This document shows positions 54,930-64,000 of a DNA stretch of 64,000 nt, piece by piece (position 1 is the stretch's first letter; every line of letters begins with the position of its first letter). The position numbers were made by a program, and so were the translations under genes. The notes beneath the pieces are model-generated. The model saw nothing but the letters and a program-made list of their open reading frames with translations, was not told the origin of the DNA and made no database searches. Source of the DNA: Kuschelorhynchus macadamiae. Its lineage: Eukaryota > Arthropoda > Insecta > Coleoptera > Curculionidae. The stretch is taken from NCBI GenBank assembly GCA_030620095.1, contig JAUTXW010002097.1, positions 314,501-378,500 of the forward strand, given 5' to 3'.

Positions 54930-56310
54930 TCATGGTGGTTCATTATTTTCATTGATATTCTGATTTATTTTGCCAACATATTCTTGAAGCTTAAATATAG
55001 ATCCAGAACTAGGTTCGGTGTCCTTCGCATTAAGTTCTATGCGGGACAATGCGTTTGCATTTTGAAAAATGTCATAATCATACTGTCCGAGTTTTAAACG
55101 CCAACGTATTAATTTTAAATTTTGTTCTTTTAGTGAAAACCACCATTCGAAGGTCTTATGGTCGGCGATTATTTTGAATTTACGTCCAAATAGATAGGGC
55201 CTAAAATATTTAGTTGCCCACACAATGGCAAGAATTTCTTTCTCAAGGGTTGAATAACTTGTTTCTGACTAATTTGGGATTTCACTAGCATATGCTATAG
55301 GTAGGTCTAATCCTATCTTGCCTTGAGAGGGAACAGCACCTAACTAGAAGCATCACACATCAATATGAACGGCTCAGCAAAATTGAGGTACTGAAGGATT
55401 GGTGAGTTTTTTAAAAGTTGTTTACATAATTCGAAACCATTTATATATTTATGATCTTTTTATATCCTTACGTCAATCCTTGTTAGTCTTTTTATAAGAC
55501 GTTTCGTTCCTTTTACGAAATCTTTAATACACTTTCTTTGGTAATCCAAAAGTTCGAGAAAACATTTTATTTCTTTTTGGGATTTTGGCAAAAGAAGATA
55601 CTGAATTGCACGGATTTGTCCGGATTTGGTTTTACACCTTCAGGCGTGACATTATCCTTGAGATAAGCAACCTCTTTTCGAAGAAATTTAGATTTATCGA
55701 GCTTAATTTTAATGTTCGAATTACGTAGCTGTTCAAAAACGTTTCTTAGTCTATCAATATGTCTTTCTAGGCTAGTGCTAAAATTAATATCATCAAGATA
55801 AACAGCGCAATTTTTTTCAAATATTATTCATAACTTGCTGAAATGTAGCGGGCGCATTTTTAAAAGCAGTCTTGAATCTGCCTCCCTCGGCCATTTTATT
55901 TTAGTGGAATCACGCCGTCAAGGGTGGAAAAATATTGACATCTGCCTAATTTATCTAGCAAATCTGTGATATTTGTTAAACGATATCTATCTCCAAGGGT
56001 CTTTCCATTCAATTTTCTTTGACTCAACTCAAATAGGAGAGGACCAAGGAAAAAACGAGGAACGAATGATTTTTTGATCAGGTATATCTTGAATTTTAGT
56101 TCACACAACTTTATCTATTTCCGGGTATCTCTATGACCTGGAATTTTGTCCATGTTTTTATGTTACGTTTTATTTGATTCATATATCTTAACTTGTTGTC
56201 GTCGGTGTGAAATATGTCTAAATATTCTTTAATTAGATTTAGAATTGCGTTCTTTTCTTCAGAATTGAATTCATATTGTGTGTTCTCATTTTTGAAATAT
56301 CAATTGAATT
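54930..56310 (-). pseudogene. Gypsy-type LTR retrotransposon pol fragment
   Basis: Reading the minus strand from 56,110: DRYRLTNITDLLDKLGRCQY and FSTLDG are the start of a Gypsy reverse transcriptase. Frames at 55,860-55,620 keep DDI...SLERHIDRL and LDKSKFLRKEVAYL. The RNase H core ends in KYFRPYLFGRKFKIIADHKT and LIRWRLKLGQYDYDI, with NANALSRI at 55,223-54,930. Integrase, gag and LTRs are not visible. It abuts the non-LTR fragment, so a composite of insertions is likely. Confidence 0.75.
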
Positions 56311-56379
56311 CTTTCTCTTACCTATAATATTTCAGAATCTTTTTTGTTTTTGTCGAAAACTTGAACTGTTTCCTCCACG

Positions 56380-57240
56380 AGGGGGCGTTTAATGGATCCG
56401 GATTCAAAATACCTCTCCGTTTGGATCTCCGGATGAGAGGTACTTGTGACGATCCACCATCGAAATGTTATTTCTCATTCACCAATATCTGCGGCTTGGG
56501 TAAAAATCTCAACTCTGTTCACCACTGTTTCCAGTCCTGAAAACCTCATATTCTCTTTCTAACCGAAACCAAAATAAGCCGCAAAAATGCAACCAATCAC
56601 CTTTTCTTTTCTGGCTATCAACGTCTTGCATCATTCCTCCTGAAAAGTGGCGTTTGCGTTCGTAGCAATATATCCTGTACAAGACTTCTGAATCTTGAAT
56701 CGACCAGATCCGATATCCTATGGCTCAAACTAGACCTCAGAACTTCCACTAAATTTATTTGATGTATCTATCGCTCTCCCAGACAATTCCTTCAACGAGC
56801 CCTTTCTATTACAGTGGATTTCCTAATTACTGAATTTCTTTCCTTTAAAATCATTTTCCTTGGCGACTTTAACGCCCATAATAAAGAAAGAATGGTTAGA
56901 GTCCAAAGACCAAAAACCGACCCTCAAGGCAGAGCAGCAAAGACCTTTGTAACCGGCCAGTCTTACCAACCTCATCAGAGAACCTACTTACTTCCCACGC
57001 ATCGTCACACATAGCCAAAATTGATTGGACCTCTTTCTCACCACTCTTCCAGAGCCTTATCAGTCTTCCATTTTCGCTCCTCTCGGTTCCTCTGACCACG
57101 GTCTAATTACTGTTTCCTGTCCCATTCAACAGAAAGTCAGGGCCCTCGTAAGCGCGCGTACAATGCGTGCAACTCACGCGAGCGCCACTCTAAAGGGGCG
57201 CGAGGCTGCGTTGGGAAAAATACTAAAAATTTCTTGTTGA
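56380..57240 (+). pseudogene. Non-LTR retrotransposon endonuclease domain fragment
   Basis: Several frames carry an AP-endonuclease-like domain: IIFLGDFNAHN (56,850-56,883), DPQGRAAKTF, LDLFLTTLPEPYQSS, and FAPLGSSDHGLITVS at 57,070-57,115 with the catalytic SDH. At least two frameshifts separate the parts. No reverse transcriptase follows. The base composition is less AT-rich than its neighbours. Confidence 0.7.
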
Positions 57241-57350
57241 AAAAAAAACAGATTCGATCCATCTGATGTTGATTCTATATTATCAATTAAGACATCAATT
57301 ATTATCCTTAATATCAATGAGGATAGGTGCAGAAGTCTACAAAATTATAA

Positions 57351-57721
57351 ATCGGTAAACTTCCTTACCTAGAACTTTCTCCGTTATGAGTCTTTTTTTT
57401 TTATTAGGATTAGTAAAATATAACTTAATTTAGTTCGGAGCCTAGTCATTTACTAACACATAAACACATATATACCATCTTTGATCATTTTTATTGGGTG
57501 CCATTTTGTTCCACCACACTTGATTTTTGAACATAATGTAAAATAAATTAATTACGCAATTTTTTACTCATTTTGTTCCGTCATGTTGAATTCATACTAA
57601 AAATTTATCAGTATACCAATATATCATCTATTTCTTGTGCAAATATTAAAGTCCATTGAATAAGAGGTTTTTCACTTCATCATTTAAACAATTTATTGCG
57701 CCGCCATTTTATTCCTCCATC
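57351..57721 (+). repeat. Dispersed TIR repeat family, copy 7, left half
   Basis: Starts atcggtaaacttccttacc and runs to the hAT insertion site at gccgccattttattcctccat. The right half resumes at 58,634. Confidence 0.6.
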
Positions 57722-58633
57722 CAGTGGCGTAATAAGACAACGTGGGGCCCTGGTGCCAAATCGTAAAACCGGGCCTCCTCCCCTCTCTATAATAAGTACT
57801 TATAAATAAAAAAAATTATGATATTTCATAAATGGCAAAAAATATTCAAATCTTGTTTTAACATTCAGAATAGCTCCAGCAAATCGGATAGGTATTACAA
57901 CACAACATTCTAAAGTATAATAATAATTCTAATTACACCGACTTACGATTAGACGACTGACTGGTGTTACTTTTGTCTACAACTTGACAAAATTTGTCTA
58001 TTTTTACATGCGTTTTTTATTTTGCTTCGTTGTCCGCAGCTTATTACTTCCCTCGTAAAAGGGAAGTATTTTTCTATTAGCTGCACCCGATTGGTATTGT
58101 AATTCATTTTATCACAACTACAACGCTGAATAGTAACAAAAGAAAATATAAAATCAGTATCACTGCAATTACACGCCAGTTTTAGTCTAGCACCCATCAC
58201 AGAACACAAGAAATTAGCACCCATCCGCATCTACCACTTTTGGGTTCCCCTCTTTCATATAGCAGACACTTGTTTCCTCCTTTAATATAATAATATCACG
58301 GGCCTAATGGGTAATGCGGTCCTGCCAAAAGCAAATAGCAATTAAAGTAAACTATCAATTCAGTAATTATTTTGCATCTTGGCTTCCTATTCCCCGTAGA
58401 AATCTTGTTCGATTGACCTTTACCGCCGGAAAGCCGTTTTTGTCGCCTATCGATAAAAGTCGCTTAGTTTTGTAAATGTAATTTCCTTACTTAAATGTGC
58501 GCTTTTATAAATCGATAGTTTTTAGTTCTATCGGTAGTTCAAATATGAGTTTTTTCTGTAGACTTTAACCGGGCCGCCGAGCCCCCAAAGGCTCGTGCCC
58601 TGGCGTAACTGCACCATTGTAGTTACGCTACTG
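57722..58633. mobile_element. hAT-type non-autonomous element with 8-bp target duplication
   Basis: The 912-bp insert begins cagtggcgtaa and ends ttacgctactg, inverted repeats with one difference. It is flanked by the exact 8-bp duplication cctccatc (57714-57721 and 58634-58641), characteristic of the hAT superfamily. The interior has no transposase frame. It contains the phrases gggccctggtgcc and gtgccctggcgtaac near its two ends. Confidence 0.85.
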
Positions 58634-58893
58634 CCTCCATCTTGAATTCGTACCGAAATGTTACCGGTTTATTCTAATACTTGATTTTTGTGCAACATTA
58701 GAGGTAAATTTGATAATTAGGCCACTATTTTGTTCCGCCATATTAAAATTTTACGAAAATATTGCCAGGTCATTCCCAATATGACAATCGGGTAAGTTTT
58801 CCAGTTATAGCGCGAACTGACTGAAAGACAGACCGATGGAATTGAGAAACATGTTTTTTGCTATCTCGAGACACCACAACGTGAAGATTCCGG
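58634..58893 (+). repeat. Dispersed TIR repeat family, copy 7, right half
   Basis: Continues copy 7 after the hAT insertion (cttgaattcgtaccgaaatg to about aacgtgaagattccgg). Confidence 0.6.
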
Positions 58894-59074
58894 AGTGTAA
58901 AAACAAACAGTTTATCTTGCCACCATTTTATTGCGCTATCCATATTTCTATTTCTATACTTATAGATATTATTTTTTCTTTTTTCTTCAACAAGAAACTT
59001 GTTCATTTTTTTATCGAAAAATTAATGCATCTTTATTTTTTTCAGTTTCATTAGTGTGTGGTTGGTAGAATAAA

Positions 59075-60170
59075 ATGTTGGATTTTTTAAGTGAGGTGGA
59101 GAGGGAGGTGGAGCCAGAGTGCTATGTATTAGGCTGTACAGAGCAAGTTCGAACTATAGTCGAGGGCCAAAACAAGGTGAACATTTTCCGTTTAAATATC
59201 AGGAGCCTGAGAAAAAATTATGATGAGTTGATTCTATATTTATATGATATAAAACTAAAGAATGTTGACTTCTTTGTCTTGTCTGAAACGTTTGCTTTAG
59301 AAGAGACCGAAATAAATTTCTTTCTTATTGATGGTTACAGGCTAATATATAATAATTCAAATTATAATAAAAATGATGGTCTCATTGAATTTGCGAGGGA
59401 GGGAATAACTTTCAAATATCATAAAAATATCCGAAATTAACTTAATACATCTCCAGATTTTAGTAAATAACGTTTCAGTTGGGTTAATCACCTGTTATAG
59501 GCCACCGTCCACAAGTGTACCGATATTCTTATCAGACCTCGATTTATATTTAAATGGCTTGGAAATAAACAATATTGATATATTCATAGGAGATATAAAC
59601 ATGAACCTATTTCTTAATACAGACAAATTTGTAAATGAATACTTAAGCTTCATGAAAAGTAAAGGATTTTTTTCTTGTTTAAACTTTCAAATATCACACA
59701 ACAACGCGAGTAGTCCAAAATAGCATGAGTCTTATTGACCACATTTTTATGAGGGAAAGTACTGGAAAAATACGTTTAAATCATTTATTTTGCAGAATTA
59801 TTTGACAGATCATTATATGGTGGGGATTTCAATAACAGTAGAACATAAAAAATGTTATCATAAAGAAAAACGGTTTCAGAAATTAGATTAAGAAACTTTA
59901 AATCAGTCCTTGTCTCTGGAAACGTGGGAAACCTGCAACTCTATAAATGATGTGCAAGATTCTTATTCTAAGTTTTTAAATATCTTAAATAACTATATAA
60001 AAAAGTCCTTATTGCTAAAAAACAAATTTAGGAAAATAAAGCCTTGGATAACTCTTGGCTTAGTAAAGTCTATAAGACATAGGGATATATTAAAGAAACA
60101 ACTTTTAAATAATTTTACCGAACAGCAAATGAAAACTATAAAAAATACAGAAACACTTTCAATTAGCTAA
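59075..60170 (+). pseudogene. Endonuclease region of the Jockey/CR1-like element
   Basis: Starting at ATG 59075 the frame reads NIFRLNIRSLRKNYDELILY, then FFVLSETF, then IDGYRLIYNNSNYNKNDG. After frame breaks, the YRPPSTSVPIF and DIFIGDINMN motifs of the AP-endonuclease fold follow (59,500-59,605). The linker at 59,910-60,170 (KKSLLLKNKFRKIKPWITLG...KSIRHRDILKKQ) precedes the reverse transcriptase. Several stops make it non-functional. Confidence 0.75.
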
Positions 60171-61024
60171 TTAAAAAAACAAAAAATGATTATTATAAAA
60201 CAAAAATTAGACTACTGACGACTATAGAAAAATTTGGAATTGTATAAATGAAGTAACTAATAAAACTAAAAATAAAGATAATTGTGAAATATTAAAAAAC
60301 AGCTTAGGAGAAGAAACACATAATGACCAACAAAAAGTCGATATTTTTAACAACTTTTTGCTAAAATTGGAAAATCAGTGCCTAATAAAATTGAACCTTC
60401 TAATAAAACTTTTCATCCGAAACTAACTTCAAATAAAACCTTATTTCTCAAACCTTAAGTGATGAAGAACTCTTAAAAACATTTGGCGACTTAAAAACAA
60501 CTTTTCCCCAGGAAAAGATAAAATATCAGTACATACATTAAAACTTATCCGTAGACATCTTCTAAAACCGTTTAAACACATTTTTAATCTGACTTTCATA
60601 AACGGTGATATTCCGTCTCGATGAAAAACTTCGGTAATAATTCCAGTATTTAAAAAGGGCGCCCAAAAGACGCCACTAATTATCGCCCCATTTCTATAAT
60701 TAATAACTTAACCCAAATTTAGGAAAAATGCGTAAAAGGACGATTGGTTCAGTTTTTAGAATCCAATAACTTGCTATATAAAAATCAATTCGGATTTAGG
60801 GCAGGACTAAGTACCGAAGATGCGGGCTTTACTCTAACTAGAAACATAGTTTCCAAACCAAATAATAATAAAAAATGTGTGAGTGTATACATGGACTTGT
60901 CGAAAGTATTTGACACTGTGTGCTATAAATTGCTTTTGGAAAGATTATTTAGAATTGGAATCAGAGGTCACGTTTTAAAACTTTTTGAATGTTATTTGAG
61001 CAATCGTACTCAAAGAGTCAAAAT

Positions 61025-61039
61025 TAATAATTTTATTAG
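61025..61039 (+). repeat. Left copy of the 15-bp target duplication
   Basis: taataattttattag, repeated exactly at 61578-61592, flanks the Penelope insertion inside the retrotransposon. Confidence 0.85.
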
Positions 61040-61073
61040 GTCCTAACACTGAAACCTGTGATGAAAGAGCAGT

Positions 61074-61410
61074 TTGAAAAATCTTCTTGGAAACCCTAAA
61101 AACAAAGTCGACTTGAAGGAGAGGAGTGGCATCTATAAAATTAGCTGTAATGACTCCGATCTAAAATATGTTGGGCAAACTAAACGCTCCATAAACATTC
61201 GTTTTAAAGAACACATGGCACATTTAAGATACGAGAACAGAAAAGTCAAGCGTTGGCCAACATGCTTTGGAAAACAATCACCAAATAGGAATAAATAGTC
61301 AAAAGTTAATTAAAAATGTATCTAATAATAGATTATTGGATGTATTTGAGAGTATAGAAATAGTTAAATGTGGTAAGAAAGCACTAAATAAAGACAGAGG
61401 GCTTACTTGA
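61074..61410 (+). pseudogene. GIY-YIG endonuclease domain of a Penelope-like element
   Basis: The frame reads SGIYKISCNDSDLKYVGQTKR, then SINIRFKEHMAH. This gives the GIY and Y-V-G halves, a conserved Arg and His, as in the nuclease that nicks the target in Penelope-like elements. A frame change near 61,250 leads into the normal C-terminus (QHALENNHQIGI...LIKNVSNNRLLDVFESIEI...KDRGLT). One or two indels inactivate the copy. The RT is missing upstream. Confidence 0.8.
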
Positions 61411-61495
61411 CAAAGGTGCAGTCGGGTGCAACCAAGTGTGCCCACATTTACCTATAAATAGTCTCGGTTAGGATAAGTTACTTTAGTTTATATCA

Positions 61496-61540
61496 TCTGC
61501 TGATGATGGCTAACTTGGTTAGCGAAACGCGCGTCCAGAA
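61496..61540 (+). ncRNA. Hammerhead ribozyme
   Basis: All core elements are present: stem I TCTG (61496-61499) pairing with CAGA (61536-61539), CTGATGA (61500-61506), stem II GCTAAC/GTTAGC with loop TTG (61509-61523), GAAA (61524-61527), a minimal self-complementary stem III (CGC/GCG), and the cleavage site GTC (61533-61535). Penelope-like elements are known to carry such minimal-stem-III hammerheads. Cleavage would be after C61535, possibly as a dimer. Confidence 0.85.
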
Positions 61541-61655
61541 CGTAACAAGTTGTGGTTAGAACTCTTGTATTTTGATCTAATAATTTTATTAGTCAGGAAC
61601 GCGTGGTGGAGACTGGAGTTCCTCAAGGCACTGTACTGGGCCCAATCCTCTTTCT

Positions 61656-61686
<31 letters not shown>

Positions 61687-62600
61687 GAAATCGGTAATTT
61701 ACCTATAAATGGAAATGTGATATTTTACGCAGGTGCCACTGCCATATTGTGCTAACTCCTGAGAGGATGTATTTTCTGACTACAATTCAGCACTGGTTAA
61801 GCTCGAGTTATCTGAGTCTGAACGTGGAAAAAAATCAGTTTTATTGCGTTTTCTCTCACAGTGGTTGATCGACCAATGACAGATACAATTAAAATCCATA
61901 CAACTGTATGCAATAAAAACGCTAGTGTATTTGTGACTGTGCCTGCATAGAAAAACAACAAAACGTTAAACATCTTGGTACGTATATCGATCAACATCTT
62001 CGCTGGTCAGAACACGCCATTCAAACTACAAAAAAAAATTAGGAAACTATATCATACTTTTTATCTATTACGAAATATACTGGAAACTAAATCGGTAAAA
62101 ACTCTTTATTAATCAATGGTGGAATCCATTTTACGCTAGTGTATAATAGTATGGGGTGCTTCCCTTAATAATGCAATAGATATATTAAAAAATGCCAAAA
62201 TAAAGTTATTAAAATTATATTTAACAAGAATAATAGATATCCCACTGACCTGCTTTACACACAACTTGAAATCCTAAACCTTAGAGGTTTATTTGTGCAC
62301 GGATGCCTGGTTTATTTCCCAAAAATTAAGGGTTTATTTTCACAGAATGACCATCAATATAGCACTAGATCGGTTTTAAATGTAAATGTGCAAATACCTT
62401 TTTTTCAAAGGACTCATCTGCAAAGAAACGTAACATTCCTTGCTCTCAAATTTTATAACATTTTGCCTGTATCCACTAAACTGTTATCCGAAAACAGACA
62501 CAACTTTAATAAATATAAACATAAAACAAAAGATTTGGTGCTTTCTAATTACAGAAACTTCCATAATTTAATGAAAAACTATATTTAAGATTTTTTGTGT

Positions 62601-64000
62601 TGTCATGGCGTGTTCTGTGCCTCTCCCTGTTTTTCCGCCTTCAAGCATTTTGTTGTTTGTTTTTTCTTTTAATTTTTATTAATTAAAACTAATTATCTAA
62701 AGAATTTCACATAGTATGTTGCTTAAACGGGAGGGGAATATATCTTACACGGACTTCTAAAAAGTCTGGCTGAGTTTCCCTGCTTTGTGTGCAAATAGGA
62801 TCTAGATATTATTTAATAAATAATTAGATTCCAGTAAAATAGTGATTGGTTAAAATTATGTTTAATATTTAATAATTATACTATGATGCTATGATATTAT
62901 TTTCCGAGTTGTACTTTAAATACAATATACATGTAAACTAGATCAATAAAAATCTTTGTATCTTGATTTCGTACCACGATTTAATCAGCATTTCTATATC
63001 TTACTTAATTCTTGCACAAAAATGTAACTCAATCTAATAAGTAATTTTTTCAGGATAATTTTTGAAATATTTTATTATGCCGCCATTCTGATTCACCATC
63101 TTGGATTCATATTAAAATTTTACCAGATCATTCCTACATAAAACTTGAGTTTGGTGCAAAATTTCAGGTAAATTGGATAAATAGTTTTTTTAACAATTCA
63201 CTTAGGTCGCCATTTTGTTTCGCCGTCTTGAACTGGTACCAAATATTTTCCGTTTCATTCCTACGTAATAGTTGATTTTTGTGCAAAATTTCAGCCGTAT
63301 GGCATAATTAGTATTTTTATTTAATAATGTTTTTAACATTTTACTAGTCCGTTTTTGTAACCATTTGATAATGTATTACATTTTTAATTCAAAATACATG
63401 CACCCACGTTTAGAGGGAGATTCTCTATAAGAAAATAAGACGAAAAGTTCATATGAACCTGGGTTCGCAGATGTTTAAAGTTTAAAAACCAATATGAATT
63501 TTTTTAATTATACCGAAACAATGAGAGCTATTTGATTAAGATTTGGAACAACCTCATAGGTATCTAAGAGCTATATTTTTAAAGTATTCAGCAGTTTTTA
63601 CTCTAAGCAAGGGTAACCATTCTTGACTCTCTTATAAAAAATTCACGCCAATTATTTTTTTAAAACTACAGTCTTTATCGTTTAGGGCAAGTAAAAATAC
63701 ACAAAAAAATGTCTTTCAGTATTTTGTGATCGATAAGTCGTTTTCGAAAAAAAAAAAACAAATTCTGTTTCGATTCATGCCTCTGGCACCTCTAATCCAG
63801 TTTTAGTCAAAGTCAGAACTGCTCAAAACTCTACAAAAGTGAAAACATTTTATAAAATAATTTCTTATTTTTAAAAATAATATTTGCATTACGATATTTA
63901 AAGGGCGCCAAAATATTTCTGGCACCTGGGCGTCGATAATCCTTGCAGGGGCTCTGCAGGAAGTTGTAGAATCCCTGTGACCTCGTACTATTTGGCACTA
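62601..64000. other. Gene-free right end of the window with repeat copy 8
   Basis: About 62,944-63,380 is another forward copy of the dispersed TIR repeat family (gccgccattctgattcaccat, gtcgccattttgtttcgcc) without clear ends. The remainder has no recognised feature. Confidence 0.5.

Larger units (their letters stand above)
61040..61577 (+). mobile_element. Penelope-like element 3' fragment nested in the retrotransposon
   Basis: The 538-bp insert carries the Penelope GIY-YIG endonuclease end and a hammerhead ribozyme, then terminates. It has exact 15-bp target duplications. The reverse transcriptase is absent, so it is a 5'-truncated copy. It is younger than the interrupted Jockey/CR1-like element. 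Confidence 0.85.
60600..62588 (+). pseudogene. Reverse transcriptase and C-terminus of the Jockey/CR1-like element
   Basis: NYRPISIINNL (60,680) and LLYKNQFGFRAGLSTEDA, then VYMDLSKVFDTV (60,888-60,925), are RT motifs before the interruption. After it come RVVETGVPQGTVLGPILFLI (61,598 on) and INEIGNLPINGNVIFYA, where the usual YADD reads YAGA. Further on are a HLGTYIDQHLRWSEH block (61,972 on) and the C-terminal tail FLALKFYNILPV (62,430). The changed catalytic box and the frame breaks show it is dead. Confidence 0.75.
59040..62600 (+). mobile_element. Jockey/CR1-like non-LTR retrotransposon, interrupted
   Basis: Endonuclease, linker, reverse transcriptase and C-terminal domain appear in the right order on the plus strand, all in broken frames. 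The element is split at 61,040-61,577 by a Penelope insertion flanked by taataattttattag. A (TA)n tract at about 61,656-61,683 has expanded inside the reverse transcriptase motif FLIY(I)NEI. The C-terminal part ends at 62,588. Confidence 0.8.

Overview
The window is AT-rich animal DNA, most likely from an insect that keeps the TTAGG telomere motif. It is packed with transposable elements, and I see no tRNA, rRNA or convincing host gene. One nearly intact virus-like transposon dominates; almost everything else is nested, decaying mobile DNA.

The centrepiece is a Maverick/Polinton (adintovirus-like) element at 24,702-43,651, 18,950 bp long. It has 185-bp terminal inverted repeats that look identical by eye and a 6-bp target duplication AAAAAG on each side. 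It carries the full virus-like core set: protein-primed family B DNA polymerase, DDE integrase with a chromodomain, packaging ATPase, adenain-type cysteine protease, double-jelly-roll major capsid protein, minor capsid (penton) protein, a parvovirus-like phospholipase A2-domain protein, a DUF8207 protein and a coiled-coil protein. Accessory genes lie between the core genes and at the ends: a RING-finger protein whose start codon sits in a perfect 19-bp hairpin, a Cys-rich acidic protein, a repeat-rich low-complexity protein, a BIR-domain protein with a C-terminal membrane anchor, a small membrane glycoprotein-like protein, and three tandem paralogous small proteins next to the right repeat. 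BIR and RING domains, which sit together in cellular IAP proteins, are here on two separate genes. The polymerase and ATPase reading frames are each broken by one extra base at an A-run, so the copy is either recently dead or carries consensus errors. A T32-G56 tract, a GC hairpin and a (TTAGG)n array interrupt the element near 27 kb.

Left flank, 1-24,700. A 3.2-kb palindrome (136-3367) carries on each arm a decayed copy of the N-terminal zinc-finger region of a Polinton-type polymerase. Then come degenerate tandem arrays, a Penelope-derived fold-back with 16-bp target duplications, several copies of an unnamed repeat family with ACTTCCCTCGT ends, an R1/I-like retrotransposon fragment, an orphan GIY-YIG fragment, and a DD41D Tc1/mariner element (21,438-23,768) with TIRs of about 500 bp.

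Right flank, 43,652-64,000. A MITE, a Penelope-like element with inverted arms, more copies of the unnamed repeat family (one split by a non-LTR tail, one split by a hAT element with 8-bp target duplications), non-LTR endonuclease fragments, a Gypsy pol fragment, and a 3.5-kb Jockey/CR1-like element. That last element is itself interrupted by a Penelope 3' end carrying a GIY-YIG domain and an intact-looking hammerhead ribozyme.
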